Source of the DNA: Pocillopora verrucosa
Lineage: Eukaryota > Cnidaria > Anthozoa > Scleractinia > Pocilloporidae
Direction: 5' to 3'
NCBI RefSeq assembly: GCF_036669915.1
Contig: NC_089315.1
Location: forward strand, 11,862,997-11,926,996
Length of the DNA stretch: 64,000 nucleotides
Shown: positions 50,101-63,010 of the stretch, in pieces
How the letters are laid out: each line of letters opens with the position of its first letter
How positions within the stretch are numbered: position 1 is the first letter of the stretch
Made by a program: the position numbers and the translations under genes
The notes under the pieces: model-generated
Database searches by the model: none
What the model was told of the DNA's origin: nothing
The model's input: only the letters and a program-made list of their open reading frames with translations

Positions 50101-53100
50101 TGCAAACAGTGGTCAAGGGTGGGGTCAAACAGCTCAAGATGCTTTGCAACCAGGCGGAAATAGTCACGGGTAATCAGCAAATAAAGTCAACTTCGATTAT
50201 CTTTACTGAGACACGATACTGTAAAAATCCCAATTACAGGCCCTCGGGTAAATGACTTTATGAGTTTCTCCTGGAAAGAAACCAATCCAGGGGAAAAGTC
50301 ATATCAGGAGGACATCTACTATATTTTAAGTTACAGAAATTCTACCACCGACTCAACCAACCCATCACCGGGACTCGTTTTCACTTTGACCTCAAAACCA
50401 TAATTCATAAAACTAAATGTCTAACACATTCACATCAGCACAAAAATGTAAAAAAAAAAAAAAATAGAAAAAAAAGAGGAAAAGTGAAAGAAAAAACAAA
50501 AATCAATTTTTACCTTGGTTTCCCCAGCAATTGGTGCCACGTTACAGACTTTCTTGGCTCTCAATGTGTTTATGATGGAACTCTTCCCGACATTAGGGTA
50601 ACCAATGACGCCAACACTTCAAAAGAAAACAATTTACAGACATAAACCAAAGGCAGAATGCCACTTCTCCCCCCCCCCCCCCACCCACCTCTTTCTTCGG
50701 GTATGGAAAAGTAATTATTAAAAAAAAAAATTGTAGTTTAAATTTCGAGCGAACATTTGCTCGGATATCTTTCCGCGTAAATCATCTATTGCTCGAAGTG
50801 AGCAGACAGAAAAACAGTCCGATACCTTTTTTTTGAAGATATGCTCTCTCGGTCTACGTCTATCTGCTATTAATTGAAAAATATTTACAAATGTTGGAGG
50901 TTACAACTAACCTTATTTGCTTCTTGTCAGTGTGAAGCTGTGAAAGAGAAAAAAAGTATAAAATTAAAAAAACCGGGAAACGCACATTTTAAACCAAGGC
51001 TATCGGTCGTTTTTTTTCAAGTGACCTTTCCGCCAAGGGCTGTCTTACCCTGCACTAAAGTCGTTTCCCCCAGAGTTGAAGCACAATTACATGTAAGTCC
51101 CAGGCAATTTACGCTATTTCATCATTTTTTTATCCTCGAGAAACTGCTCAAGCTTGAAGGAAATCCCTTGCGTTATGGGAATTCAAGAGAAGGTTTCAAG
51201 AATCTAAGATCAATTAGTATAACAATGGTAACGAGAATGAAAGTTTCATTGTCTTAAGTGCTGAAATTTGACACATAACATCTCAAAATTAGTTTAACAT
51301 CTTCCTTTATTCAACAACCGAGTTCCAAATTAACCACAATATACCGTCATCAATCTAATAAAAAACTTATCAAAACATTCCATATACCTTTGCAAACTGT
51401 CTGAGTAGGTTGATCAGAGCCCCTTTGCCAAATGGATTTGTAACACTAGCATGGAAGGCAAGAGTAGGATGATCTGCAGACAGGACTGTCACCCATCTTT
51501 GCTGTACATAACAAATAGACATAACGAAAATATATCATAAAACACCAGCAGCATCAAAACCACATTTCTCCATGAATGTTATCTGTTTCGAGAAGGAAAC
51601 AGTTTTCCAAGGAACAGAGAATTATCCGAGCATACTTTCCCGCCAAATGGGAGCCATCGAGATTGTCATTCCACGAAAATGCTTTGCAACGCGGGAGACA
51701 AAACGCTTAGCAAAAGCTTTTCGTGTACGCTTACGACATGGAATGTTGAGTTTTCAGTTGGTTTACTCTTCCGTAACACCAGCTGAAAGCTCCCCCTTCT
51801 TACATTTAAGTCTCAAGGAAGCTTTTTGGACGCTAGGTTTTCAACTTTGGGAATATCACTCTACAAATATAACCGGATTTTTCCCAGTTTTCTGGAGATA
51901 CATTTGATCACAAGTGAAAAGAAGAGAAGCAGGAGAATGGTCTGCATGAAATAATAAAAATTTTCTCCCATTCAGTTTTTGTTCCAATATCATCATGAAA
52001 CAGTAAAACCGCAAATGATTTTCTGTGAAGACCAAACTAACTCGATCTCAAAGAAGACTGTAAGATATTGGTTCAGTAGGGTGGTGAAACACATGAGACA
52101 AGGAGAGCAAACGAGGATAAAAATGGTTTCTATCTGTCACGAGGCACAAATTGCATCTACGTGTATACGCTGACCACATAGTTTGTTACTCACCGTTACC
52201 CAGGTTGGCACCAGATCACACTTGTTCAAAACAAAAATAAGATGTTTATGCTGTTTCTCTTTCTTCATGAAGGACTCAATATGAGATGAACGTGTTCCCA
52301 TGGGATCACGAGCATCTAGTACCTAAAATGAAAGCCCAAATAACCTTATGTATAAAAATATTACTTTGCTTTTAGGGGGCTCACGATTTTACATGTACAG
52401 TTAACTCCTGATGCCTCGATCACACGTTAACTCAAACCTGGTGCTAAATAAATTTCTAGAGTGGTCTAGCCGTAATCGGGCATCCATGCAGCAATCACAG
52501 CGAGTACAAATAGCCTGGCTTTTTTCGAAATAAGGTGGCTATGACGTATTTCCGTTAGTGCACGGTATTCCACAGAATACCACGCTCTCTTTAGGGTATC
52601 ACGTTTAGAAAGATACCAGGTTAAAATACTAATCCTTACCCTAACCATACTTCATGTCATAGCACCTCCTATTAGTCCAATATGTGCTTTGTAATTCTTA
52701 CATCGTTACAAAAGGAAGCCACGACCAGACAAAGAGACACCACCCTTTTTCTATTTTCAGTTCTTCACAACAACACGCATAGTTTCTAAGAACATGACGC
52801 TTTTACTACCGTGCTTACAGATCTACAAGAACTTTTTTGAAGAATGAAAAAAAAAAAAAAAAAAACTGGGCATGATAGCATTCAGAAAAATGCCAATGCT
52901 GGATCAACGTGCAAACCCTCTAAGGCAGTTAATCCCGAAGACTCAAAAAAAATGTTGCCTTTGTAAATGGTGTGAATAAAGGCATTTGGGATGATTCTTC
53001 AGTAAATCTTCTTAGTTTTAAACACAAAGTATATGTAGCACGAACTTAGAACTTTCACATGTTTTGACTATGATAATTGATCAGTCTGCCTCCCCTTTTA

Positions 53101-56100
53101 TGCAGAAAATACTTTGCAGTAACAATATATGAGATCTCAATAGTTTGAGGTTTTTACATACCTGTATGACAACGTCAGATGAATCTATGACCTGAAAAAC
53201 ACATAAATAAACAAATTAAAATTATTATAGGGGCTTGACACTTGACTTTGAAGTTTGGAAAGAATTTAAAATTATTATCAATATGGAGCTCTACTGCAGT
53301 TGTCCAAAACAAGAAAAATAAGTCAGACTAGTCATAGACAAGTATAACTTTTGAATTCTCAGTTTTGGGCTTAAAGTCCATACTTATGCAGACACTTTTG
53401 AGGTTGAAAAAGGACCATTCAGCTTGCATGAAATTTTGATGTAATGCATGGGTAAATTCCTAGAAAAGATGCAATGCCAAGCTGCGTTTCAGCTCAATAC
53501 CCCTTGTTCTTTCTTTTTACCTTGTAAAGCTCATTCCAAATTCTTTTTGATTGTCCTTTTGTGAACAGTGATTCTTTAGCTTCCTCTCTGCGAGAAGGAC
53601 ATGAAAAATAATGATTCAACAAAGTAGGACATCAATTTAATTACACACTGACATAAATAGATAAAACAAAAGACAAGTTACCAAAACAACAACAAAAAAT
53701 TTCCATTTTTACAGACTGACATAGCTATAGTATACCAGTAATTACAAATGCAAATAAAACAATTGCTAACAAGTCACCCACTTGTCAACCAACACTGTGT
53801 GCTGAATCAAATTCATTCTGACTGTCTGCTGGGCATTGAACATTGAGAGGAGCATTTACAACTGTAAATTTTCATGTATATCATATGGAAGACAGTGTCA
53901 AAAATTTTAAACCTCCTTCTGTGAAGTACATGTATCAGGCATTTTTTTCCTTCTCTCACTATGATATAAAGTGATGCCTAGTTTCATTATTTTGCATGCA
54001 CTTTCACCTCAGCTCAGATTTCCTTCCTCATAAATCAGAGTTCATACCCTTTTTCTGAAAGAAATATTTTAAGAACTTTCCCAGAACTTTTCCAGGACTC
54101 ATATTGATTTTTCCAGGACTCCAGATTTCACCTGTAACTCTTTCATTCCTGAGATTTCGATGTCAGTTCTCCTTACAGTCTACATTTTCTTCTTACATGT
54201 ATAACATAAATTCTGAAAACTTCATTGTTCAAGTTTAAGCAGATTCCCAGCAATTTTTAGGGCCTGTAGTCTCTTTCCAGAACTGGGAAGTCCTGGAAAA
54301 TTGCAAAATAAAATTCCAGGACTCTCCAGGTTTTCCAAAACGTGTACATTCAACCCTGTATATTATAATTAGGATATGATACTGGTGGTCATACATGTAC
54401 AACAGCTTAACTGGTACTTCAAAATGTGTTTTAGAAGAAAATCTTGTTCAATGAAGCTTACCTTTCCCCATCATCTTCCCTAACAAGGTTCATATCTTTC
54501 TCTTCATCGTACATTTCTACAAAGTTTACAAAGGATGCATTCCACTTAGATTTCAAGAATTCAATGTTTACAACAACTATTCTTCTAAGAAAAAAAAAAT
54601 CATCCAACAAACCCATAAAATTTGGCTGCCACATGTTTCCTTTGAAATTTTCAATGTGTAAGGCTAATAAAGGTATATCTGGCACAATAACTCCCATGAA
54701 GGGCCTTTCGAGGATCATTAACTACTAGTAGGCGATAAAATATGATAATAAATAAAAATAATAAATCATGATAATTTCAGACAATTTTTCTATTAATAAT
54801 TACCTGATGACACCTGTGCAGCTTCCATAAAACCCTGAAGGAAAATAGAGACCAGAACCGTTCACTTTTTACACTTTTAACACTTTTGTTTCATAACATC
54901 GCCAAATTGTGATTCTTTTGGAACACTCAAATGCTTACCTCTCAACCAAATGTAAATGCAAAACTCAAAACAATCTTGATTAAGTCACACTGATTTTTTT
55001 TTCACAATAATTGTTCATATGTTCTCATCTTTACTCTGAGTTCTCAAAAGTTTCTTGAAATAAGTTAATTCCTATGTTCTGATAATTTGGTTGTTGCGAT
55101 TATTTTGGGTTTGGGTTTAGTAAAATGTACTCTATATCTCTTGTATAATTACAAAAAAAACAATTACTTATACTTATAGATTAGAGTTTCTCCCATAGAG
55201 CTGTGTTGTGGTTTAAAATGGATTCACTCTCATTTCATTAATTTTATCCATTTCTATTTTTTTAATTTCAGGGTCAGATAACTGGAACAGAGAAAAAGCA
55301 ATTTCAACAAACTATTTCAAAATCATTTGAACCTAAAATTCATTTGTTTTAGGCATTGTGGGTTGCCAAATACTGATACATGCTGGTAAATTTGAAAAGA
55401 AAAACCTTATGTGTTTAATTCATTATGTCCCTGAAGTTGTATTAATTATGATCAAAATGCCTTCTTCATGATCTTACTGATGAAAAGACTAATGTCACCA
55501 ACCTTCATATCAGCTGCCTTAAGGTTTGGTCTTTTGCGTTGTGCTTTGGGTCCAAAGGTCGTTCCGAAACTTTCTGTGTCCAGAATATGTACTCTGGCTG
55601 ACTGTACCTTGTCATTCAACAAAGACAATGGCAGTTTACTTTGCCGCATCACAACCTGTTGGTAGTCACAGCAATATTATTTTAACCAACTGGGACAAGT
55701 AAGTTGATCTTTAACAAACATGCAATTAACTACAAGGGGGGCTTTTAACATTATGGCTGCTTATCTCAGCAGCGTTGAGGATGCTTTTCACATCTGAATC
55801 CTGCATTGGACCTACCTCACCAATCAACTGAAAATTTACCATCTTCTCTCATCTTCACACATCATGCTCTCTCCCTAACCAACCCTAACTGAATATGAAA
55901 CAATAGTGTCTTGTATGTGAACCTACAAGACCTGGCCTGCTATCACATCACCTGTACCTTGATTGGTAGAACATCTACATGTCACAAATCAGACCTGGCT
56001 AGGATTTCAAGTCCTCAAGTGGATATCATATATCTTTTTGTTCTACACAAATAACAAATGTACAACATTCATCTCAAATTCTGTAACATATGAACAGTAC

Positions 56101-58495
56101 TGTATGAAACTAAGCCATTTACAACATGCCTTGTACGGATCATTGAGGACTTTTCCCATTTCATCTTGGAATGATTGCAAAGCATTTTGTGATATCACCC
56201 TTGTGTTTCCTGTTACAATAAATTAGATAAATAAAGAAGATTAAGGATTATTTTATTTATGTTTGACTTTTCTCTTAAATTCATTCATTTAATTTCTTAG
56301 TCATGAAACAGCTTAAAACCATTTATAATGAAAAAACTATAGCCAGGGGAAATTTTCCGTAAGAAGTAATTTGATCTTTAACATTACAAGTGTCATTAAG
56401 CTGCTAAACCTACGATATAAATTGCAGCTATTGTTATTTCACACTCGTGGAAAGTAAACAGGCGAATTATGTTGTCATAATAAATAAATCCTTGTCCTCT
56501 GAAAAAAAAATTACTAGTACAATTAAACATTACAGTTATAATAACAGCTATTGCAAAAATGATATAAAATAGTATGGCTTAAAATTGTCTCTAAAGCTGG
56601 AAATTATAAGAGTGGACAACTTCCTAGAAAAAGCTAAACAACAGGTATGAGCCAAGCACAGTGTTCATTAAAGAGTACAACCAAATGTTGCCTAGGTCCA
56701 GGTTCTTCAGTGGCAAATAGGAAAGAAATCAGGAAACAGGATCAAAACAAGGAAGGGAATGGTTATAATGGCAAAGAGTTTGAACTGATCCTCCATGCCA
56801 CCAGTCCCCCCTTACCCAATTAAACCATGAGCAAAATTTCAAAAAGTCAATTGATCCATCAAAGAGTTGCCATTATGGATCTTTCTTTGCTTTAAAAGCA
56901 CCTGAAAGTAATCAGAGTGGTTCTGAACCTCTTAACTCAGGATGTGGTTTATGAAAAGGTCTTTTGAAACTTTCAAAGTTTGGTTCTTAACTTTTCAAAC
57001 AAAGTTCTTTTCATGCTCTTTTTTGATCTTGTTTCCCAGGTATTCAGGTCACCCATCACTGAGTAACCTAAAACCAGTCTTCTATGATTGCTCAGTACTC
57101 CTCTAGCTGAAGGGAAGGGAGCTAAACAAGGAGAAGTAAGACTGAAACTTTCAGCTACTGTGTGGGAAAATCTTATACCGTTTATGGATAAAAACACAGC
57201 CAGAATTTCTTAAAATGAGCTCAAAATGTTGGGAAATTCATTTGAGATGATGGGAAAAGTGAATCAGGTGGATATTAATTTTAAGTCCAAAGCATGTAGA
57301 GCTAAATGTACTTACCAAACCATTTTCTGTTGGGAGCCACTCGTGCCACTTCTCCTGAAGCAACAGAGCTTTGAAAGGGAGCAGGCTTCACTATTTTTCC
57401 TTTTTTGTTCCTAAAAGAAAAATCACAGAGGAAGAATTTATGTGGTGTCAAAAAAAAAAAATACAAATTATATCAAAGGCAATGTAAAACGTTATGCATG
57501 ATGGTGTAAAAAAATCTTAGAGTGGATATTAGGAAAAGATTTGTTATTTAACCCTTTAACTCCCATAAGTGACAAAGGAAGAATTTCTCCATACTATGTC
57601 TACAATATCAAGCAGACAAATGATGAGAATAAAGAAAAATATTAATTATGGGATTACTAATTGATCCGATATCATATTCTCCAAACTAAGATAATAAGAA
57701 TCATTTGGCAAACAGTAAAGAGAATTACTAATAAGATCTTGGGAGTTAAAGGGTTAAACTCCTTTTATCTAATTAGGTCAACTTTTGAAATTTGAGTACA
57801 AAAAAATGACCCACAAATAAATGTTTCACAAAAAGAAGAACAGAGATTCAGCCTTGAGTTTGACTTAGACACATGAGCCCCTGGTACCAGAGCAGCATCC
57901 TATTAAATAAACCAAGTTATCAAGAACACTAGAAGCTGCTATCTGCCAAAAAAAAATTGGAATGACAAATTCAAGTTGTAATGTCACTTTAAAGGCAATA
58001 GGAAAATACAATTTAAAATGAACCTCCCTTTCTGCATCATCACCTACAGGGTGCCAAATAGTTTTTCTTTCTATAAAGTAAATGTTTCATCTAGTGTCCT
58101 TACTGGTTAAATTAACTGTAACATGAACAGCAATAGGCTTCAAGTCCTTCAATTTCACCAAGAAAAGTATGTTTAACCCTTTAACTCCCATGAGTGACCA
58201 AGACAGAATTTCTCTTTAAAATATCTATACAATATCAACCAGATAAGTAATGAAAATAAAGAAAAAGATCAATTTGGGGATAATTAGTTGATCCAATACC
58301 AAATTCTCTGAACTAACATTATAAGAATTGTATTGTTGACAGTAAGGAGAATTGCAAATTTGATCTGGGAGTTAAAGGGTTAAGAACCACCTTTAACTTT
58401 TGTACCACAAGATGTAGTGACACTCCTATGTTCAAACCATTTCCTGCCAGTATTAACTGGCTGTATTAACTAAGGTGAAACTGGGGTGAATGAAT

Positions 58496-58526
<31 letters not shown>

Positions 58527-59953
58527 CGCTGTATTGGTAAGAGAGTATAAAAGGGTAATTTAGTATTATCAACTGAATTGATAATGAAAATTGGCCATGT
58601 GAAAGAGTTGATGATGTTTCCAGTATAAGCCCTTTGTCAGAGCAATACAATCACTAACACTCAAAATGTCAGCTCTTTAATTCTTTACAGTGGCCAATTT
58701 ATGTTATCAACTCAGTTGATAATACAAAATTACCCTGAAACTACGGTGCTTGTCTTGTTCATACAAGCACTTTTTTAAAGACCAACACTTGGTGCACTTA
58801 GGGAATCCTCCTTTACTGTATTTAAAAGTTGGCCTCATCAATAAAGGGATGGAGGATAATTGTTGTCAGCATGTGTTTTCATTGTGGAATGTACACACCT
58901 TACAGCCTTTCCTCCTGATTTGTACATCTTAAGTCTGTTAATTGTTGCTTTGTCTCTCATGTTTGAACCCGCTGCTGGTTTTGGACGGTCTGTAAAATGT
59001 TCTTTGTTAAAATAGTTGAAGTGCACCATGCATGCCCTATGTTTCAATTTTTTCATGGATGAAAATTTCTAAAACCAGTTTGACTCCTGTTTTTCTTCCT
59101 CTTATATCAATTATCATTGGATGAAATGAAGAAAACTAAAACTTTTCTTGGAATAAAATTCTCAAAATCAAGGGAAAACCACAGATCAATGTTATAACAC
59201 AATAAATGCATGCAGAAAGAGGAAATATTCTGCAGACAAGGTACAAATCTTCCATAGCGAGTTTCACTGCTTCATAACTATTGTTTCCTTAACTGTACAG
59301 CAGCTGCACACTAACAGAATATGAATCCTTGTGACTGATTCAGTGGTGCCAATGAATGCAGTGCAATCTTTTTCTATAAGAACATTCAGGCTGACATGAA
59401 ACAAAATTGAAGAACCTGTCCAGGCTGAGAGTCAGTTAAGAACGACTTCATTTGGCCAGTTTTTTGTGTGAGAAGTATCAATAAAGGCTAAAGAAATATA
59501 AAACTGTGGTCTAGCTGAACAATTAACTCAAATACCAAGGAACATTTTTCTGACTGAGTTATTGAGATACCAGACCACTCAACTCTAAGAACATTAAAAA
59601 CGTTTTCAGGCTGACATCGCAGTAGAAAATAAGAACGTTCAGCCTTAGCAAAAATTGGAATGAATTGACAGTCATCTAAAAAACTACAAGTTATGTCCCG
59701 ACTGCCCAATTGAAATCACAGACACAATGCAGACTTGTTGACCTCACGTTAGATAAGTTAAAATAGTATTGTAGACGAAAAACTCGCCTTTGAAATTCAG
59801 GCGACCGAATTCGGAAATAAAATGCCTACATTACAGTGAGGAAAATTATACAGTAACCAAGACTTCATAACGAACGTAATCACCTGGGTTCATGCTGCTG
59901 TTGGATTTCTTGGCCGTTTTCTCTGCACCTGACTTTTTCCTTGTCTTCGCCAT
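44166..59953 (-). CDS. GNL2: Nucleolar GTP-binding protein 2 (Nog2/NGP-1)
   Basis: GNL2/Nog2 is a circularly permuted GTPase of pre-60S ribosome assembly. Twenty exons join in phase, 5' to 3': 59953-59884, 58989-58899, 57410-57316, 56209-56130, 55655-55503, 54834-54804, 54516-54462, 53587-53521, 53191-53162, 52322-52200, 51501-51388, 50937-50912, 50616-50514, 50099-49995, 49523-49365, 48960-48868, 48338-47698, 46454-46147, 44758-44679, 44312-44166. Total 2571 nt, 856 aa; human has 731. The basic N-terminus [12 protein letters not shown] is followed by [20 protein letters not shown] and [20 protein letters not shown]. GTPase motifs occur in permuted order: NKCD (G4, about 257), GYPNVGKSS (G1, about 317), DCPG (G3, about 361). 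An expanded Glu-rich acidic region (about 466-781) accounts for the extra length. The tail is [20 protein letters not shown] and a Lys-Gly run. Confidence 0.96.
46482..46837. mobile_element. Non-autonomous element with ~22-bp TIRs and ORF remnant
   Basis: The left end TTTATCAATAAAGGGCAAAA (about 46495) returns inverted at 46808-46829 as TTTTGCCCTTTATTGATAAA, both next to ATTACT-like sequence. Inside, an ATG near 46677 opens a 30-odd-codon + frame ([20 protein letters not shown]..., ending NTKRSTGYW) before a stop. This resembles the N-terminus of the DUF3504/Crypton-like domain family, from memory only. Lies in a GNL2 intron. Confidence 0.7.
46832..46990. repeat. Long palindrome (hairpin MITE) in GNL2 intron
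   Basis: Arms of about 75 bases run from GTAATCCCATGAG at 46833 to CTCATGTGATTAC at 46990. Inner arm sequence GGATTAATTGCAC is mirrored by GTGCAATTAATCC. The loop is near TCGCTTCGCGA. It abuts the TIR element at 46482-46837, so one may have inserted beside the other. Confidence 0.88.
47536..47630 (+). repeat. tRNA-like Pol III element with poly-T end
   Basis: GCTGCTCAGCGAGTGG resembles an A box/D arm, CCGCACCATGTTGCGG a flawed anticodon arm, and GGTTCAAACCC a perfect B box/T arm. The T stem has a mismatch and the acceptor pairs poorly. A long T run follows at about 47625. I read it as a tRNA-derived SINE or tRNA pseudogene rather than a functional tRNA. It is in a GNL2 intron, opposite strand. 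Confidence 0.55.
57548..57757. repeat. TTAACCC-TIR MITE, copy 4
   Basis: TTAACCCTTTAACTCCCA at the left and GGGAGTTAAAGGGTTAA at the right, with the same interior as the AGMO copies. In a GNL2 intron. Confidence 0.9.
58173..58383. repeat. TTAACCC-TIR MITE, copy 5
   Basis: Bounded by TTAACCCTTTAACTCCCA and GGGAGTTAAAGGGTTAA. Together with copy 4 it gives two insertions within about 830 bases of one GNL2 intron. Confidence 0.9.
58501..58757. repeat. Palindromic MITE-like family, copy 3 (full length)
   Basis: Starts GGGGTAAGTTTCTAAAGAA as at 2636. Its inverted arms are ATTATCAACTGAATTGATAA (left) and TTATCAACTCAGTTGATAAT (right), and ATTGGCCA pairs with TGGCCAAT. It ends near GAAACTACGGTGCTTGTC. 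More diverged between arms than copy 1. In a GNL2 intron. Confidence 0.8.
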
Positions 59954-61015
59954 GTTAAACAGATATGTGCCTCAAATGTGTCGTCTGATAATTTCCTTAC
60001 CGAGATATTATTCAAAATCTGAATAAATACAACGCACTACGCAGAACTTTATTTCATCCGCCATATTGACCACGTGCGACCTGGAAACTATAAACCAAAG
60101 TACTGTCCGGAGAGGGGTGAGTGGGAGAATTTTTGATAGCAAAAATGGCATAAAATTAATTCAATTGTACCAACCCTTGTTTCTTAGAAAACTCTTCAAA
60201 CTGACGATTGATCAACGAAAAACACTCAGTTCGCCTTTCATATCTATATTTCCTCCTTACCAGAGATTGGCGAAAAACGTTTTCGTGGCTACTCGCCAAA
60301 GTCGCTAATATTTCAAGGAATTTCCAGGGGGGCGAGAGGTAGACGTGGTGAGTAATAAAAGAAACGAAACCCGTCGGAGTCGTGGATTCGACATGAAAAG
60401 AAGGGGAAAAGTAGCTCGTGGATGATATCTTTAGGTGACAACAATCTATTTAGACCCACATGGCGCAGATACAGAACACAGTATTGAGAATTTATAAAAG
60501 ACAATTCGAGTTAATTCTTTCTGTTTCACGCTCCAGTTTTCCAATGACATCAATGACGTCATATAAGTAAATAAAGTGGATGCATAGTCAAGCTTAGGCC
60601 AAACCTCGATGTGTATTTGAGGGTCAAATATTCGTACCATTTGAAGCTCCTCCTCAACAGCTTCAAGCCTTTTCTTGTACAACATTAAGATAACAAAACT
60701 GCAAGTGGAATTTTGCAACTCTAAGGTGAGCTTTATCCTTGTTTATCAATCAAGTTTGCTAATGTTGTAGCAACAGGTGAGCCATATATTCAGCTTATGA
60801 AGTTGTTTTGAGTTTGCACCCAGTGTAGTTACAATGTTATTGTCTATCAGTCGAATTTTACAAGAATCAGACATCGACATTGAGTACTTTTTCCGCTGGA
60901 AAATAATTCGCGTATATGGAGCTCAGCACGGGGACTGTGTAGTGTCCATAACAGAGATAAGCGCATTAATACCAGAAATGTGATTACGTGAGCACTTTCG
61001 CTTTCAAACGATTAA
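59954..61015. other. GNL2 upstream region, no other supported gene
   Basis: The GNL2 promoter should be here. A minus-strand open frame at 60446-60718 has a TTGCAG acceptor-like start and a coiled-coil-like stretch (KKRLEAVEEELQ), but I found no partner exon, so I do not call a gene. Confidence 0.4.
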
Positions 61016-61140
61016 AGGGGGCAAGTTTCAGAAGAAACTGCGGTGCTGTGTTGGCGTGGAGTATAACAAGATAATTTGGTTTCACCAACTAGGTTGATAA
61101 TGTAAATGGGCTTCCCGGTAAAGAATATCTAAAGCTGCTG
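61016..61140. repeat. Palindromic MITE-like family, copy 4 (half element)
   Basis: GGGGCAAGTTTCAGAAGAAAC, GTGCTGTGTTGGCGTGG and CACCAACTAGGTTGATAATG match the left half of the 2634 and 58501 elements; the right arm is absent. Confidence 0.7.
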
Positions 61141-61614
61141 TAAATTTAGCCGCTCATGGTGATGGAACTTATACATTAGAAACGAACACAACTTAATTTC
61201 ACTTTGTGTGGCCTCAAGACTAAATTTAATTTGGTGTCAAAGGAGGTAACTCAGTGCAGCGAACAAAATCACTCGTTAGCATTTGATTGGAAAATTGGTG
61301 AAGAAAAGCACTGAAAAAGATTACAAACAGGTTGTATGTACCATACCCGCTTAAGTTACTTATTAGAGATATTTAATTCGGCGGTAATTGTGAAGTGAAC
61401 TCTGATAAGACCACGTCAAAAGTGATTTTAGTTTTGTATAAGAAGTTTTGGTAAAATTGGACGATTTTTTTTTGTTGCTTAATCAGCAAACTTCCGATTC
61501 TCAGGTAAGGGAAACTTTTATGTAATGGTATAAAACACACATAATTTCTGATCCTTCTAGAAATAGTTTTGTTTTGCCGAGAGGCGTATTGTTTCACGAT
61601 AGGAGGTCGAAGGA

Positions 61615-61985
61615 CAGTGAGACTGAAGGAAAAACAAAACTGGATGTGTCGAAACGGGTCAGACATTATCTTAAGTGCTTTGGTAATAATACTTTCAGAG
61701 GACGATAATAGTAAACAAGAAAACTGTAAATGAGCGTTCATCACTGTCTGTAAAAGAATAACTTAATTTCTTGTGAACACTGCCAATGTATCACAAATAC
61801 ATCTTAAGATACGTATAAGCTTTGGAGAACCGACTTTTCTTTATGATCTCTTCCTCCAATAAAATAGAAAAGCGCTTTTTTAGCCTCAGCCTATTCTGTT
61901 TTTAAAGAACTAGCGGAGAGCTGGCGACAAATTGTCTGGAATCACTGTGAAGTTAAGAGAAAATTGCTTCAAAAGCATAACCCGA
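61615..61985 (+). repeat. Dispersed repeat, copy 1 of a flanking pair
   Basis: The segment from CAGACATTATCTTAAGTGC through AGCTTTGGAGAACCGAC, TTTAGCCTCAGCC and GAACTAGCGGAGAGCTGG is homologous, at roughly three-quarters identity by eye, to 63625-63945. The LINE fragment lies between the two copies. Confidence 0.72.
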
Positions 61986-62029
61986 CATAGAGATTTGACG
62001 GAATGTCAAAATTGAACGTCGAGCGGGGT

Positions 62030-63010
62030 TGTTGTTGTTGTTGGCAACCGTCTGTCTCGGAAGACAATGGAAATCTGCACCTAAGAAGTAGAATCACGTC
62101 AAGCTGCACCGCCGGCTGTGGCTGTGAAGCCCAATACGGGAGCCGCAGACCCGCTGGCATTTTGTGCAGGTAAAGTCATTTGTGGGGGTTGGTTGAATGG
62201 GGGCAGACTGGAGCCTCTGTCGCCTGCGAGTCCTCTTCACCTCCCACTGGCTCTCCCTCTTCAACTCGGCTTGTTTGACGCCGGCCTTGACAGTCGATCG
62301 CCAGAGTGTACGGTCGGCTGTTGCTGACTCAAGGTTTCCAGGGCTGATGCTGCTGGTCTTCAAGTCACGCTTGCAGACATCCTTGTAGCGCAGAGTTGGT
62401 CGTCCTGTTGGCCGCGTCCCTGTGGCGAGCTCACCGTACATGATGTCCTTTGGGATGCGTCCATCATCCATTCTGCATACATGGCCGAGCCAGCGCAGTC
62501 GCCTCTGGGTCAGCATGGCATACATGCTGGGTAGACCTGCCCGTGATAGGACCTCTGCATTTGTGATGCGGTCTTGCCAGGTGATGCCAAGGAGTCGTCT
62601 AAGGCAGCGCATGTGAAAGGCATTCAACCTGCGTTCTTGGCGGGAGTAGAGGGTCCATGTCTCACTACCGTAGAGAAGGGTGCTCAGTACGCAGGCTTGG
62701 TACACCTTCATCTTGTGTTGATGGTCAACAGGGAATTGTCCCAAACTCTCTTTTCGAGGCGAGCCATTGCCGTTGCTGCTTTTCCTATCCGAACATTGAG
62801 CTCAGAGTCCAGGGATAGGTTGCTGGAGATGCAGGAGCCAAGGTAGGTGAAGTTGTCGACTACCTCTAAGGCGTGCTCGCCAATGGTGATGTGTGGGGTG
62901 ACGCTGACACCTTGGCCCATGATGTTAGTCTTTTTCAGGCTGATGGTTAGGCCAAAGTCATTACAGGCTTCCGCAAAGCGTGTGATGAGCCGCTGCAGTG
63001 CCTAGTACCC
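62030..63010 (-). mobile_element. 5'-truncated non-LTR (LINE) retrotransposon
   Basis: On the minus strand this is the C-terminal end of a LINE reverse transcriptase. The first segment (about 63000-62708) has ALQRLITRFAEACNDFGLTI and NFTYLGSCIS. The second (62744-62094) has MKVYQACVLSTLLYGSETW, RRLRWLGHVCRM, and a C-terminal C-x2-C...H zinc finger. A frame change near 62708-62712 separates them, so it is a dead copy. The 10-bp CGAGCGGGGT occurs at 62020-62029 and 63011-63020, a target-site duplication. The 3' end is a short (CAA)n tail. The 5' part (endonuclease, most of the RT) is absent. Confidence 0.93.

Noticed and set aside
54047-54350. Possible inverted repeat with CCAGAACT/TTCCAGGACT blocks in a GNL2 intron
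   Set aside because: Similar words recur on both strands, but the arms are short and poorly matched; I could not define boundaries.
60446-60718. 90-codon minus-strand frame with KKRLEAVEEELQ
   Set aside because: An acceptor-like TTGCAG precedes it, but no partner exon or family could be found; left as unsupported.
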